Made by a program: the position numbers and the translations under genes
In this document: positions 52,047 to 61,946 of the stretch, in pieces
Layout of the letters: each line of letters begins with the position of its first letter
Position numbering within the stretch: position 1 is the stretch's first letter
DNA from: Halopseudomonas nanhaiensis
Lineage (GTDB): Bacteria > Pseudomonadota > Gammaproteobacteria > Pseudomonadales > Pseudomonadaceae
Direction: 5' to 3'
NCBI RefSeq assembly: GCF_020025155.1
Contig: NZ_CP073751.1
Span: 868,001-932,000, forward strand
DNA length: 64,000 nucleotides
Notes under the pieces: generated by a model
Databases searched by the model: none
Seen by the model: the letters and a program-made list of their open reading frames with translations, nothing else
What the model was told of the DNA's origin: nothing

Positions 52047-53408
52047 ATGCACCTGCACATCCTCGGTATCTGCGGCACCTTCATGGGCTCACTGGCTTTG
52101 CTGGCGCGAGAGCTCGGACATACCGTCAGCGGCTCGGATGCCAACGTCTACCCGCCGATGAGCACCCAGCTCGAAGCTCAGGGTATCTCCCTGATGGAGG
52201 GCTACAGGGCTGAACATCTGGAGCCAGCTCCGGACCTGGTGGTGATCGGCAATGCGCTGTCACGTGGCAACCCGGCGGTGGAATATGTTCTGGACAAGGG
52301 ACTGCCTTATGTATCGGGCCCGGAGTGGCTCGCGCGCCATGTGCTGCAGGATCGCTGGGTACTCGCGGTAGCGGGCACGCACGGCAAGACAACGACATCC
52401 AGTCTGCTGGCATGGATCCTCGAGCATGCCGGCATGGCCCCCGGCTTCCTGATCGGTGGCGTACCGCAGAATTTCGGTATTTCCGCGCGGTTAGGCGAGA
52501 CGCCCTTCTTTGTCGTCGAGGCCGATGAGTACGACAGCGCCTTCTTCGACAAGCGTTCGAAATTCGTGCACTACCGCCCGCGCACCGCGATCCTCAACAA
52601 TCTCGAATTCGACCACGCGGACATCTTTCCGGATCTGGCCGCCATCGAGCGCCAGTTTCATCACCTTGTCCGGACAGTGCCGGCATCCGGGCTGATCATT
52701 TATCCGCAGCAGGACGTAGCCTTGCAGCGGGTCATCGGCATGGGCTGCTGGACGCCTAGACAGACTACCGGCGAGGGCGGGCAGTGGCAGGCCAGGCTGA
52801 ACGAGGCTGACGGATCACGCTTCGAGGTGGTGCTAGATGGTGAGTCGGTTGGCGAGGCGTGCTGGGACCAGACTGGCGCGCACAGCGTGGCCAATGCCCT
52901 GGTTGCCCTGGCGGCGGCCCGTCATGTCGGCGTGACGCCGCAGCAGGGCATCGCCGCGCTGGCATCGTTTCGCAGCGTCAAGCGACGGATGGAGAAGCTG
53001 GCCGAGATAGACGGCATTATCGTGTATGACGATTTCGCCCATCATCCGACGGCCATCGCTACCACGCTCGCGGGGCTGCGTGCACGGATAGGCGACGCGA
53101 GGCTCATCGCGATCATAGAACCCCGCTCCAACACCATGCGCCTCGGCAGCCACATGCAGGCGCTGCCGGGCAGTGTTGCGCAGGCCAGCGAGGTGATCTG
53201 GTACCAGCCCGACGGGCTGGACTGGTCGCTTGAAGGCGTGGTCGAAGCCAGCCCGGTGCCGGCGCGGGTTGAAAGCAGTATCGAACGCATCATCGAGCAG
53301 GCCACTGCGAGTGCGGAGCCGAATACGCACATTGTCATCATGAGCAATGGCGGGTTCGCCGGTATTCACCAGCGGCTGGTGCGTGCTCTGGAGAGCAAGC
53401 ATGGGTGA
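52047..53408 (+). CDS. mpl: UDP-MurNAc:L-Ala-gamma-D-Glu-meso-Dap ligase
   Basis: Recycles the cell-wall tripeptide by joining it to UDP-MurNAc. 453 residues from ATG 52047 ([20 protein letters not shown]), the Mpl N-terminus. The Mur-ligase P-loop is [20 protein letters not shown], followed by [34 protein letters not shown] and the C-terminal [18 protein letters not shown] and [13 protein letters not shown]. The frame is open 11 codons further upstream but without family match. It overlaps ubiX by 8 bases. Confidence 0.96.
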   Translation: MHLHILGICGTFMGSLALLARELGHTVSGSDANVYPPMSTQLEAQGISLMEGYRAEHLEPAPDLVVIGNALSRGNPAVEYVLDKGLPYVSGPEWLARHVLQDRWVLAVAGTHGKTTTSSLLAWILEHAGMAPGFLIGGVPQNFGISARLGETPFFVVEADEYDSAFFDKRSKFVHYRPRTAILNNLEFDHADIFPDLAAIERQFHHLVRTVPASGLIIYPQQDVALQRVIGMGCWTPRQTTGEGGQWQARLNEADGSRFEVVLDGESVGEACWDQTGAHSVANALVALAAARHVGVTPQQGIAALASFRSVKRRMEKLAEIDGIIVYDDFAHHPTAIATTLAGLRARIGDARLIAIIEPRSNTMRLGSHMQALPGSVAQASEVIWYQPDGLDWSLEGVVEASPVPARVESSIERIIEQATASAEPNTHIVIMSNGGFAGIHQRLVRALESKHG

Positions 53409-54018
53409 GCGTCGTGTCACGCTGGCGGTAACCGGCGCCTCGGGGTCCCAGTATGCGCTGCGATTGCTGGATTGCCTCGTGCGGGCCGACGTGCAGGTCG
53501 CCTTCCTCATTTCTCAGGCTGCGCAACTGGTCATGGCGACCGAAACGGACGTCGAGCTGCCGGCCAAGCCACAGGCGATGGAAGGCTTTCTGACCGAGCG
53601 TTATCAGGCGCAGCCTGGCCAGATAAGGGTATACGGCAAGCAGGACTGGATGGCGCCAGTGGCCTCCGGCTCCGGTGCGCCGAGTGCAATGGTGGTGTGC
53701 CCGTGCTCCACCGGCAGCCTGTCGGCGATCGCCACAGGTGCGAGCAACAATCTGATCGAGCGCGCCGCGGATGTGGCCTTGAAGGAGCGGCGCAAACTGA
53801 TCCTGGTGCCTAGAGAAGCGCCGTACTCCACGGTACACCTGGAAAACATGCTCAAGTTGAGCCAGATGGGCGCGGTGATACTGCCCGCGAGTCCCGGGTT
53901 CTACCACAAGCCACAGAGTATCGAGGATATGATCGACTTTGTCGTCGCGCGTATCCTGAATCAGCTGGAATTGCCTCAGCAGCTGCTGCCTGCCTGGGGT
54001 GAACAGGCCGGGCGCTGA
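53401..54018 (+). CDS. ubiX: Flavin prenyltransferase UbiX
   Basis: Makes prenylated FMN, the cofactor of UbiD decarboxylase in ubiquinone synthesis. 205 residues from ATG 53401, inside the mpl 3' end. Flavin-site motifs: [59 protein letters not shown] and [20 protein letters not shown]. The pairing mpl-ubiX is usual in Pseudomonas. No terminator stands out before the convergent MaoC gene 15 bases away. Confidence 0.97.
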   Translation: MGERRVTLAVTGASGSQYALRLLDCLVRADVQVAFLISQAAQLVMATETDVELPAKPQAMEGFLTERYQAQPGQIRVYGKQDWMAPVASGSGAPSAMVVCPCSTGSLSAIATGASNNLIERAADVALKERRKLILVPREAPYSTVHLENMLKLSQMGAVILPASPGFYHKPQSIEDMIDFVVARILNQLELPQQLLPAWGEQAGR

Positions 54019-54033
54019 GGCCCGGCCAACTGG

Positions 54034-54489
54034 TCAGACGAAGTACAGGCTCAGACCTTCGGCGATGAACGCCGGCTTGTCCACACCCTCGATTTCCAGC
54101 GTGTTCTTTGCCTTGATCAGCCACTGCCCCGGATTCTTTTCTGTGACATCGAGCACCTGCACGTTCAGGCGTACCCGCGAGCCAACGCGGACCGGCTGGA
54201 TGAACCGGAGGCTGTCCAGTCCATAGTTGACCGCCATCTTCAGACCTTCGGGCCGGATCAGCAGGCCGGCGGACAACGACGGGATCAGCGACAGCGACAG
54301 GAAGCCGTGGGCAATGGTGCCGCCAAACGGGGTCTGCTTCGCCTTTTCCTCATCAATATGGATGAACTGATGGTCGCCAGTGCATTCGGCGAACTGGTTA
54401 ACGCGCTCCTGATCGATGGTCAGCCATTCCGAGTGACCAAGGTTCTTGCCGATGTACGATTTGAGTTCGGATACGGGGACGGCGCTCAT
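54034..54489 (-). CDS. MaoC family hydratase
   Basis: A 151-residue single hot-dog protein with the hydratase motif FAECTGDHQFIHIDEEKAKQ (catalytic Asp and His) and TIAHGFLSLSLIPSL, as in (R)-enoyl-CoA hydratases that feed PHA synthesis or beta-oxidation. Substrate chain length is unknown. ATG 54489 is preferred because GGAGAAG lies just upstream; an ATG at 54501 lacks a ribosome site. It is convergent with ubiX. Confidence 0.88.
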   Translation of the reverse strand: MSAVPVSELKSYIGKNLGHSEWLTIDQERVNQFAECTGDHQFIHIDEEKAKQTPFGGTIAHGFLSLSLIPSLSAGLLIRPEGLKMAVNYGLDSLRFIQPVRVGSRVRLNVQVLDVTEKNPGQWLIKAKNTLEIEGVDKPAFIAEGLSLYFV

Positions 54490-54511
54490 GCTCTTCTCCA
54501 TGTTCTGTTGT

Positions 54512-54537
54512 AGCCCGGATCGATGGCGAGCCGGGCT
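54512..54537. repeat. REP-like palindrome
   Basis: AGCCCGG (54512-54518) and CCGGGCT (54531-54537) form a stem with a 12-base loop, preceded by GT. The GTAGCCCGGAT opening resembles common gamma-proteobacterial REP units. It stands in the 200-base divergent gap between the MaoC and Lon-N-domain genes. Confidence 0.45.
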
Positions 54538-54689
54538 CGATGGGGGATGCTACCCTCAACACAGGTTTCGGGTGTTGTCGCATGGTTGCAAGGCCGTCCG
54601 GTGGGGTCAATCGTGCTCGACCTGGATAGGTTTGCTGAATGACACGACCGAATTCTTGATCACCTGCTCAGAAGGCGTTCCGACAGTTA

Positions 54690-55274
54690 ATGACAGACAA
54701 GATTGCGCTTTTCCCGCTCAAGAGCATCCTGTTTCCTGGATGCGTGCTGGATCTGCAGATTTTCGAGGCTCGCTATCTGGATATGGTCAGCCGCTGCTTC
54801 AAACGGGACGAAGGGTTCATCGTCGTCCCGCTTGAATCCGGGCCGGAGGCAGGGTCCGGTAATCTTCGGTTCAACGCGCTGGGCTGCGAGGCGCGAATCA
54901 TCGATTGGCAACAGCGCGACAACGGCTTGCTGGGTATCCGGGTGCAAGGCCGGCGTCGTGCACGCATCAGCGATGTGAGTGTGGCTGGCGACGGCCTTAT
55001 AGAGGCAGACCCGCACTGGGTCGACGAGCTCACCGACAAACCTCTGGGGCCGGCGCAGGCGGACCTGCTGGCGTTACGGGACAGCCTCATGCAGCATCCG
55101 ATGGCTGCGAGTCTTGGGCTGGCGCCGGTGGATGACAGTCAGCAGCGCCTCGGTTATCAGCTGGCGTTCCTGCTGCCGTTTTCACTGGAACAGAAATCAG
55201 CCCTGCTTGCGATCGACGATGCCGAACAGCGTCTCGAGCAGATTGGTGACTGGCTGCAGGCGTTGCAGTCATGA
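54690..55274 (+). CDS. Lon protease N-terminal-domain-like protein
   Basis: A 194-residue stand-alone LON substrate-binding domain without ATPase or protease parts. It has TDKIALFPLKSILFPGCVLD, LQIFEARYLDMVSRCFKRDE, a GFIVVPL strand and a helical C-terminal bundle (RLGYQLAFLLPFSLEQKSAL). Such proteins are common in Pseudomonas and of unknown role; substrate or protein binding is the usual guess. It overlaps the convergent DedA-type gene by 6 bases. The ATG at 54690 has no strong SD. Confidence 0.88.
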   Translation: MTDKIALFPLKSILFPGCVLDLQIFEARYLDMVSRCFKRDEGFIVVPLESGPEAGSGNLRFNALGCEARIIDWQQRDNGLLGIRVQGRRRARISDVSVAGDGLIEADPHWVDELTDKPLGPAQADLLALRDSLMQHPMAASLGLAPVDDSQQRLGYQLAFLLPFSLEQKSALLAIDDAEQRLEQIGDWLQALQS

Positions 55275-56519
55275 CCAGCCGGGCGAGGTGATCAGCGCCA
55301 GAGCCGCCGCGATCAGTGGCCACGTAGCAATCATTAGACCCGGCCAGCGATTCAGCGCCTGCACCGGCGCCCCTCTCTCGACCAGCCACAAGGCGAGGCT
55401 TGCGGCAAAAGCCGCCTGCACGACTGCCGACACCGCGGTGAGCGGGGCAATGGTCAACGGTGTCAGGCCGGCTGCGACGATGCCGGCAATCAGCGGCGTG
55501 CAATACAGTGCCCAGCTTACGCGTGTCCAGAATCCCTGCTCGCGATTGCCCAGGACCGCGCAGGCGATGACCAGGCTCAGCGTCAGCGCAATGACCGGGC
55601 TCTGCTCCGATGCCCGCACTATCCAGCTGGCGGCCAAGCAGCCAGAAATGGTCAGCGCCACATAGGCCAGCTGCCGCCAGTGCGCCGTTAGCAACAGGAC
55701 CGTGCCGATACCGGATACCAGCAGCATCAGAAAGAACGGCTGGTCCAGCGGTGCCAGCAGCTGCCTTGCCAGCGCGGGCAGGCCGCTGCCCGGCTGCTCC
55801 AGCCAGCCCGCTACCGTTGCGTTGAAGATATGTAGCCATGGGCTGGCCATGGCGATGCCGATCAGCCCCGCCAGGCTGAGTCCGGCCACTGCGAGGGTGG
55901 ACCAGCGCTCCTGCTTGCGCAGCGCCATCAGCGACAGCGCGGTGAATGCGATGAGGCCGCCCGCGAGTGCCAGCGTCTGCGTCCAGAAGAATTCCGGAAC
56001 CGGCCAGTTCAGGGCGCTGCCGGTAACATAACCGGGCAGCAGGTACGCCGGAGCCCAGAGCGCTGCTGAAAAAAGATTGATCGCGACGAAGCGCCAGGTT
56101 GGCATGTCGAACATCCCCGCCACGAGAGGAATGACAGGTCTGATGGGTCCTACGAAGCGTCCGATCAGGACACTCAGCACCCCATAACGGCGAAAGAACG
56201 CTTCGCCGCCGTCGATCCACTGCGGGTGCTTGCGAAATAGTCCGAGGCGGCGGATATCCTGATGGAATATCCGGCCGAGGGCGAAGCTGATCATGTCGCC
56301 GCACACTGCGCCGGCGAAGGCCCAGGCAAGGACCCCAGCCAGGCTGAGGTGCGCGCTGCCAGCCATTGCCGCCGCCGCGAACAGCAGCGCTACGCCTGGC
56401 ACTACAATGCCCGCGATTGCCAGCGATTCGAGCAGTGCTATGAGGAAAATGGCTGGGCCGAGCCAGCGAGTGTGCCCGGAGAGCCAGGCAATTACATCGC
56501 CGGTCAGGCCTCCTTCCAT
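55269..56519 (-). CDS. DedA family protein with C-terminal membrane extension
   Basis: 416 residues from ATG 56519 ([20 protein letters not shown]). Residues 1-200 are a DedA/VTT domain: ESLAIAGIVVPGVALLFAAA, AGAVCGDMISFALGRIF and the signature RRYGVLSVLIGRFVGPIRPV, with IPLVAGMFDMPTWRFVAINL. DedA proteins move lipid carriers such as undecaprenyl phosphate. Residues about 205-416 add about seven helices resembling the position of a PAP2 phosphatase in related fusions, but the KX6RP, PSGH and SRX5H motifs are not seen. An open frame extends 24 codons further upstream. It overlaps the glycosylase gene by 16 bases. Confidence 0.85.
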   Translation of the reverse strand: MEGGLTGDVIAWLSGHTRWLGPAIFLIALLESLAIAGIVVPGVALLFAAAAMAGSAHLSLAGVLAWAFAGAVCGDMISFALGRIFHQDIRRLGLFRKHPQWIDGGEAFFRRYGVLSVLIGRFVGPIRPVIPLVAGMFDMPTWRFVAINLFSAALWAPAYLLPGYVTGSALNWPVPEFFWTQTLALAGGLIAFTALSLMALRKQERWSTLAVAGLSLAGLIGIAMASPWLHIFNATVAGWLEQPGSGLPALARQLLAPLDQPFFLMLLVSGIGTVLLLTAHWRQLAYVALTISGCLAASWIVRASEQSPVIALTLSLVIACAVLGNREQGFWTRVSWALYCTPLIAGIVAAGLTPLTIAPLTAVSAVVQAAFAASLALWLVERGAPVQALNRWPGLMIATWPLIAAALALITSPGWS

Positions 56520-57217
56520 GGCGCTCCACCCCCGAGCAGGTGATAGTGGTTGCCTTCCAGACGCGTCCGACCCAGCGGCGACTTGGTGCAATGGCGGGCA
56601 TGCGCAGCGTCGACGAAGCGATAGGGCAGATGCTCATCGCGCCCCGGCGGAATGCCCAGGCGGGTGGTCTGGATGATCTGAGACGGGCACTCGCCCGCAT
56701 CGTCCACGAAAAACACGGCTGGGTCGAACCCCTGGGCGTTCCAGTGGGGCACCTTCAGGTCGAGTGCCTTGCAGAGCAGGGTTTGTCCGGCGCAGAGCTT
56801 CTCGATCGGACGCGGTTCGCCGTCGCGCGCGGGATTCAGTTGCTGCATGGTTCGGACGCTGTCTGCTCCGCTGACCACGTCGACATGGGGGAACGCGCTT
56901 TTTATGAGCACAGAATTGCCGGGTCCGGCAGCGCTGAAGTTGAGCGAATCGCCGCCACGCGCGTAGTACATGTAGATCGTCCCGCCGCCCGCGAACAGCG
57001 CGCGGCGGTTATGGGTATAGCCGAGCGAAGCGTGACTGCCGCGCTCGTCAAGCATATACGCCTCGGTTTCGATGATGCGCGCCGACAGCCACATATCGCC
57101 GTGTTTTCTGCGCAGCACCTTGCCGAGCAGGTCGATGGCTACCTGCCGTGCATCGCGGTCGAAGAAGGAGTCGGGCAAGGGTCGGGCCGAGGGCCAGGGC
57201 AGAGGTCTTTGCAACAT
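56504..57217 (-). CDS. mpg: 3-methyladenine DNA glycosylase (AAG/MPG family)
   Basis: Removes 3-methyladenine and other alkylated or deaminated purines to start base excision repair. 237 residues from ATG 57217 ([20 protein letters not shown]). Family motifs include [34 protein letters not shown] (catalytic Glu), [20 protein letters not shown] and the end segment [20 protein letters not shown]. The frame stays open for 46 codons upstream, beyond the proA promoter, with no family likeness. Divergent from proA (86-base gap). Confidence 0.93.
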   Translation of the reverse strand: MLQRPLPWPSARPLPDSFFDRDARQVAIDLLGKVLRRKHGDMWLSARIIETEAYMLDERGSHASLGYTHNRRALFAGGGTIYMYYARGGDSLNFSAAGPGNSVLIKSAFPHVDVVSGADSVRTMQQLNPARDGEPRPIEKLCAGQTLLCKALDLKVPHWNAQGFDPAVFFVDDAGECPSQIIQTTRLGIPPGRDEHLPYRFVDAAHARHCTKSPLGRTRLEGNHYHLLGGGAPWKEA

Positions 57218-57264
57218 ATGCAGATCATAGCAGGTTCGCCCTGTCCAGCCCCTCTGGCGACCGG

Positions 57265-57270
57265 TATAAT
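57265..57270 (+). promoter_or_regulatory. Candidate -10 box for proA operon
   Basis: A perfect TATAAT lies 33 bases before the proA ATG in the 86-base gap between mpg and proA. The best -35 partner (CTGTCC at 57241-57246, 18-base spacing) matches only three bases. Confidence 0.5.
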
Positions 57271-57303
57271 GCCGCTTTTGCTTCGCCGGGCACTCGAGAC
57301 AGG

Positions 57304-58569
57304 ATGAACACAGAGCAGATCTCCCAGTACATGACGGGCCTTGGCCAGCAGGCACGGAAGGCTTCGCGGGTTATTGCGCGCGCCACCACCGCGACCAAGA
57401 ATCGCGCCTTGCTCGCCACCGCCGAAGCGATCGTGTTGGCCAGCGACGAGCTGATTCGCGCCAATGCGCTGGATCTTAAGGCCGGGCGCGACAACGGGCT
57501 GGATGAGGCCATGTTAGACCGTCTCGCACTCACGCCTGCCCGCCTCGATGCGATGGTCGAAGGCTTGCGCCAGGTGGCGGCACTGCCGGATCCGATCGGC
57601 TCGATTCGAGACATGAAGTTTCTGCCGTCCGGCATTCAGGTTGGCCGCATGCGGGTGCCGCTGGGGGTGATCGGCATCATTTACGAGTCCAGGCCCAACG
57701 TCACTGTCGAGGCGGCCAGCCTGTGTCTGAAATCAGGCAACGCCTGCATCCTGCGCGGTGGCTCGGAGTCGATTCATTCCAATCAGGCGATTGCTGCATG
57801 CTTGCGCCAGGGACTGGATGCAGCCGGGTTGCCGCAGGCTGTGGTACAGGTAGTCGAAACCACCGATCGGGCGGCCGTCGGCGAACTGATCACCATGCCC
57901 GACTATGTTGATGTAATCGTGCCGCGTGGCGGCAAGGGCCTGATCGAACGGATCAGCCGCGATGCCAGAGTCCCGGTGATCAAGCATCTCGACGGCATCT
58001 GTCATGTGTATGTCGATGACCGTGCCGATCTGGACAAGGCCGAAGCCATCGCCTTCAACGCCAAGACGCACCGCTATGGCGTCTGCAATGCCATGGAGAC
58101 GCTGCTGGTTCACCGCGCAGTGGCTGACGCCTTTTTGCCGCGCATCGCCCGTCGTTACGCGGAGAAGCAGGTCGAGCTGCGAGGTTGCGCGCTGACCCGG
58201 GCGATCCTGCCGGAAGCGATCGCCGCGACCGAAGCAGACTGGACCACGGAGTATCTCGCACCGATCCTGGCGATCCGTGTAGTGGATGACATGGACGCTG
58301 CCATCGAGCACATCAATACCTACAGTTCGCAGCATACCGACGCGATGGTGTCCGAAGACTTCACCCGGGCGCGGCGGTTTCTCGCCGAGGTCGATTCCAG
58401 TTCGGTGATGATCAATGCCTCCACCCGCTTCGCCGACGGGTTCGAGTACGGCCTGGGTGCTGAAATCGGCATCTCTACCGACAAGATCCACGCACGGGGT
58501 CCGGTCGGCCTGGAAGGGCTCACCAGCGAGAAATACGTCGTGTTCGGCGACGGGCATATCCGTCAGTGA
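57304..58569 (+). CDS. proA: Gamma-glutamyl phosphate reductase
   Basis: Second step of proline synthesis, NADPH reduction of gamma-glutamyl phosphate. 421 residues from ATG 57304 ([20 protein letters not shown]), the family N-terminus; the frame is open further upstream over the mpg start. It shows [35 protein letters not shown], the catalytic-Cys region [17 protein letters not shown] and ending [20 protein letters not shown]. Seven bases precede nadD. Confidence 0.97.
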   Translation: MNTEQISQYMTGLGQQARKASRVIARATTATKNRALLATAEAIVLASDELIRANALDLKAGRDNGLDEAMLDRLALTPARLDAMVEGLRQVAALPDPIGSIRDMKFLPSGIQVGRMRVPLGVIGIIYESRPNVTVEAASLCLKSGNACILRGGSESIHSNQAIAACLRQGLDAAGLPQAVVQVVETTDRAAVGELITMPDYVDVIVPRGGKGLIERISRDARVPVIKHLDGICHVYVDDRADLDKAEAIAFNAKTHRYGVCNAMETLLVHRAVADAFLPRIARRYAEKQVELRGCALTRAILPEAIAATEADWTTEYLAPILAIRVVDDMDAAIEHINTYSSQHTDAMVSEDFTRARRFLAEVDSSSVMINASTRFADGFEYGLGAEIGISTDKIHARGPVGLEGLTSEKYVVFGDGHIRQ

Positions 58570-58576
58570 CAGCGCC

Positions 58577-59215
58577 ATGAACCGCCGCATCGGCCTGCTC
58601 GGAGGAACCTTCGATCCGGTGCACAACGGCCACCTGCGCAGTGCGCTGGAGGTGCGCGAATGGCTTGGACTGGATGAGCTGCGTCTGGTGCCAAGCGCCC
58701 GACCGCCACACCGGGCGATACCCGGTGCGGACGCCGAACAGCGGCTGGACATGGTGCGACTGGCGGTGCGCGGTGATACGGGCCTGCAGGTCGATGACAG
58801 AGAGCTCCTCAGAGAGCGTCCGTCGTATACGGTTGAAACGCTTGAGCTGGTACGTGCCGAAGCGGGCACCGATGCCGCGCTGTTTTTCGTTCTGGGATGG
58901 GATGCCTTCTGCGCGCTGCCAAGCTGGCATCGCTGGCCGGAGCTCCTCGATCTGTGCAGCCTGGTCGTGCTGCAGCGTCCGGACTACGACCTGGAAGTGC
59001 CCGAGGTACTGAAGGATCTCATGGCCGCGCGCAGCGTGACCGATCCCGCCGAAGCCCGCGCAACCCACGGGGAGATCATCCCGCTGGTGCAGACGCCGCT
59101 GGCTATTTCCGCCACCCATATTCGCTCACTGCTGGCAGAGCGCCGTTCACCGCGCTTTCTGTTGCCGGATGCAGTGCTTGACTATATTGAAACCAAAGGG
59201 CTGTACCAGCCCTGA
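58577..59215 (+). CDS. nadD: Nicotinate-nucleotide adenylyltransferase
   Basis: Adenylates nicotinate mononucleotide in NAD synthesis. 212 residues from ATG 58577 ([20 protein letters not shown]), which includes the [11 protein letters not shown] nucleotidyl-transferase motif; [18 protein letters not shown] and the late [13 protein letters not shown] motif are present. The frame is open far upstream inside proA without family match. It precedes rsfS by 19 bases. Confidence 0.97.
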   Translation: MNRRIGLLGGTFDPVHNGHLRSALEVREWLGLDELRLVPSARPPHRAIPGADAEQRLDMVRLAVRGDTGLQVDDRELLRERPSYTVETLELVRAEAGTDAALFFVLGWDAFCALPSWHRWPELLDLCSLVVLQRPDYDLEVPEVLKDLMAARSVTDPAEARATHGEIIPLVQTPLAISATHIRSLLAERRSPRFLLPDAVLDYIETKGLYQP

Positions 59216-59234
59216 CTTGAGGATTTGATTCCGA

Positions 59235-59600
59235 ATGCAGATTGATGACCTTATCAAGCTTGTGGAAGACGCTCTGGACGAAATGAAGGCCAAGGACGTG
59301 GTCCGCATTGACGTGCACGAGCTCACCAGCGTAACCGACTACATGATCATCGCCAGCGGCACGTCCAACCGCCACGTCGGCTCGCTCAGCGACAACGTCG
59401 TCGAAAAGGCCAAGGCGGCCGGTCGACAGCCGCTGGGTGTCGAAGGCAAGGAGTCCGGCGAGTGGGTGCTGGTCGACCTGGGCGATATCGTGGTGCATGT
59501 GATGCAACCGGCCACCCGCCAGTTCTACGACCTCGAGCGGCTGTGGCAAAGCGCCGAATCGCGGCGGGCGCAGCAGCAACAGTCCGAGTCTGCCGAGTAA
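59235..59600 (+). CDS. rsfS: Ribosomal silencing factor RsfS
   Basis: Binds L14 of the 50S subunit and blocks subunit joining under starvation. 121 residues with the conserved core [60 protein letters not shown] and [17 protein letters not shown]. Short Gln/Ser-rich tail. Normal neighbour of nadD and rlmH. Confidence 0.97.
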   Translation: MQIDDLIKLVEDALDEMKAKDVVRIDVHELTSVTDYMIIASGTSNRHVGSLSDNVVEKAKAAGRQPLGVEGKESGEWVLVDLGDIVVHVMQPATRQFYDLERLWQSAESRRAQQQQSESAE

Positions 59601-59606
59601 GCCGGT

Positions 59607-60074
59607 TTGCGCATACGCCTGGTCAGCGTGGCATCGCGGATGCCCCGCTGGGTCGAGGAAGGCTATCAGGAATACGCCAAGCGGCTGCCTGCTGATCTCG
59701 CGCTGGACCTGGTCGAAATACCGCTTGCAACACGTGGCAAGAATGCCGATATTGCCAGGCTGATGCGGCGCGAAGGCGAGCAGATGCTCGCGGCGGTGCA
59801 ACCGGGTGATCGCATCGTTACGCTGGAAGTGACGGGCAAGCCCTGGTCAACCGAGCAGCTGGCGGAGGAGCTGGAACGCTGGCGCCTGGAAGCGCGCAAC
59901 GTCAACCTGATGGTGGGCGGCCCTGAGGGTCTGGCCGATCAGGTGGCCGCGCGGAGCGATCAGCGCTGGTCGCTGTCTCCGTTGACGCTACCGCATCCAT
60001 TGGTACGTATCGTGCTCGCCGAACAGATCTATCGTGCCTGGACCATTCTGAACCGACACCCCTACCACAAGTGA
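59607..60074 (+). CDS. rlmH: 23S rRNA (pseudouridine-1915-N3)-methyltransferase RlmH
   Basis: SPOUT methyltransferase acting on helix 69 of assembled 70S ribosomes. 155 residues, the family length. It starts at TTG 59607 ([20 protein letters not shown]). Knot motifs: [60 protein letters not shown] and [20 protein letters not shown], then [13 protein letters not shown]. Six bases from rsfS and three from mrdA, one likely transcript. Confidence 0.97.
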   Translation: MRIRLVSVASRMPRWVEEGYQEYAKRLPADLALDLVEIPLATRGKNADIARLMRREGEQMLAAVQPGDRIVTLEVTGKPWSTEQLAEELERWRLEARNVNLMVGGPEGLADQVAARSDQRWSLSPLTLPHPLVRIVLAEQIYRAWTILNRHPYHK

Positions 60075-60077
60075 TAC

Positions 60078-61946
60078 ATGGCCAAGCCGATTCATCTCAA
60101 GGACCATTCCGTCGATGCCCGGGTCGTCCAGCAGCGCGTGATCCTCGCCGCAGTAGTGGTGCTGCTCATGCTTGCCGCGCTCATCGCGCGCCTGTATCAC
60201 CTGCAGGTCACCCAGTACGAACATCACACTACGCTGTCGGAAAATAACCGGGTTCACGTCCAGCCCATTCCGCCGGCGCGCGGTCGGATCTACGATCGCA
60301 ACGGCAAGGTGCTGGCAGACAACCGCCCAAGCTTCAGTCTCAACATCACGCGCGAGCGCGTGCCGGATCTCCCTGCCACCTTCGAGTTGCTGCAGACGCT
60401 GCTCTCGCTGCCCGACGAAGACCTGGAGCGCTCCCGCAAACGATTGATGCAGGCACGGCGGCCGTTTGAATCGGTGCCGGTGATGTTCGAGCTGACCGAT
60501 GACCAGATCGCCCGCATCGCAGTCAACCAGTTCCGTCTGCCGGGTGTTGAGGTGCAGGCGAGCTTCGTTCGGCATTATCCGTACAGCCATCATTTCGCCC
60601 ACGCGGTCGGCTACGTGGGTCGTATCAACGAGCAGGAGCTCAAGCGGATCGATCCGGTGGCTTACGCCGGCACGCACTATATCGGCAAGACCGGCATCGA
60701 GCGCTACTACGAGGAGCTGCTTCACGGCACGGTCGGCTACGAGGAAGTCGAGACCAACGCGCGTGGGCGGGTGCTGCGGGTGCTTGATCGGACCGACCCG
60801 GTGTCCGGCCGGGATCTCAGTCTGCATCTGGATTCCCGATTGCAGGCAGTCGCCGAGCAGGCGCTGGGCGATCGGCGCGGCGCGGTAATCGCGATTGAGC
60901 CGGCGACCGGCGGCGTGCTGGCCTTTGTCAGCAAGCCGGGGTTCGATCCCAACCTGTTCGTTACCGGCATCAGTTTCAAGGACTACGGCGCGCTTCGCGA
61001 CTCGCTGGACCAACCGCTTTTCAACAGGGTGCTGCGCGGCCTGTACCCGCCGGGCTCCACGGTCAAGCAGATGGTGGCGCTGGCCGGACTGGATTCCGGC
61101 GTTGTCGGCCGCGGCAACCGCGTCTTCGATCCCGGCTTCTATCAATTGCCCAATCACAGCCACAAGTATCGCAACTGGAACCGTGGTGGTGACGGCTGGG
61201 TGGACATGCGGCTGGCCCTCGTGCGGTCCAACGACACCTATTTCTATGACCTGGCACACAAGCTGGGCATTGATCGGCTGCACGATTACCTGAGCCGATT
61301 CGGGCTGGGCAGCAGAGTATCGATAGACATGTGGGAGGAGGCGGCCGGTCTCATGCCATCACGGGACTGGAAGCGCGGCGCGCGCCGGCAACCCTGGTAT
61401 CCCGGCGAGACACTGATCACCGGTATCGGCCAGGGGTACATGCTCGCTTCACCGTTGCAGCTGGCCCAATCCGTTTCGCTGATCGCCAATCGTGGTGTCT
61501 GGAAGCGTCCGCGCCTGCTCATGCACGCCGACGGGCAGGGGCCGGATGAAAGTGGCACGCCCCCGGACATCGTCCTGAAGAATCCCGACGACTGGCAATT
61601 CATCATCGATTCGATGCGTGACGTCATGCACGCGCCCAACGGCACGGCACGGGCGGCTGCGCTCGGTGCGCCCTACGAAATGGCCGGCAAGACCGGGACC
61701 GCGCAGGTGGTGGCGATCGCCCAGGGCGAGCGGTACGATTCCAAGGCGCTACAGGAGCGTCATCGGGATCACGCGCTCTTCGTCGGCTTCGCACCGGCGA
61801 ACGATCCGCGCATTGCGGTGGCGGTAATGGTCGAAAATGGCGAGTCGGGTGGCCGCGTCGCCGCACCCGTCGCCCGCGAGCTGTTCGATGCCTGGCTTCT
61901 GCCCGACCCCGAGCCAGCCGAACTGACGGTGGAGACGCAACCATGA
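60078..61946 (+). CDS. mrdA: Penicillin-binding protein 2
   Basis: Transpeptidase of the elongasome, partner of RodA in lateral wall synthesis. 622 residues: N-terminal TM (VILAAVVVLLMLAALIARLY), pedestal domain (RGRIYDRNGKVLADN) and transpeptidase domain with active-site Ser about residue 327 (PPGSTVKQM), SxN motif RSNDTYFYDLA and KTG motif AGKTGTAQVVA. No missing motif. Its TGA overlaps the rodA ATG. Confidence 0.98.
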   Translation: MAKPIHLKDHSVDARVVQQRVILAAVVVLLMLAALIARLYHLQVTQYEHHTTLSENNRVHVQPIPPARGRIYDRNGKVLADNRPSFSLNITRERVPDLPATFELLQTLLSLPDEDLERSRKRLMQARRPFESVPVMFELTDDQIARIAVNQFRLPGVEVQASFVRHYPYSHHFAHAVGYVGRINEQELKRIDPVAYAGTHYIGKTGIERYYEELLHGTVGYEEVETNARGRVLRVLDRTDPVSGRDLSLHLDSRLQAVAEQALGDRRGAVIAIEPATGGVLAFVSKPGFDPNLFVTGISFKDYGALRDSLDQPLFNRVLRGLYPPGSTVKQMVALAGLDSGVVGRGNRVFDPGFYQLPNHSHKYRNWNRGGDGWVDMRLALVRSNDTYFYDLAHKLGIDRLHDYLSRFGLGSRVSIDMWEEAAGLMPSRDWKRGARRQPWYPGETLITGIGQGYMLASPLQLAQSVSLIANRGVWKRPRLLMHADGQGPDESGTPPDIVLKNPDDWQFIIDSMRDVMHAPNGTARAAALGAPYEMAGKTGTAQVVAIAQGERYDSKALQERHRDHALFVGFAPANDPRIAVAVMVENGESGGRVAAPVARELFDAWLLPDPEPAELTVETQP

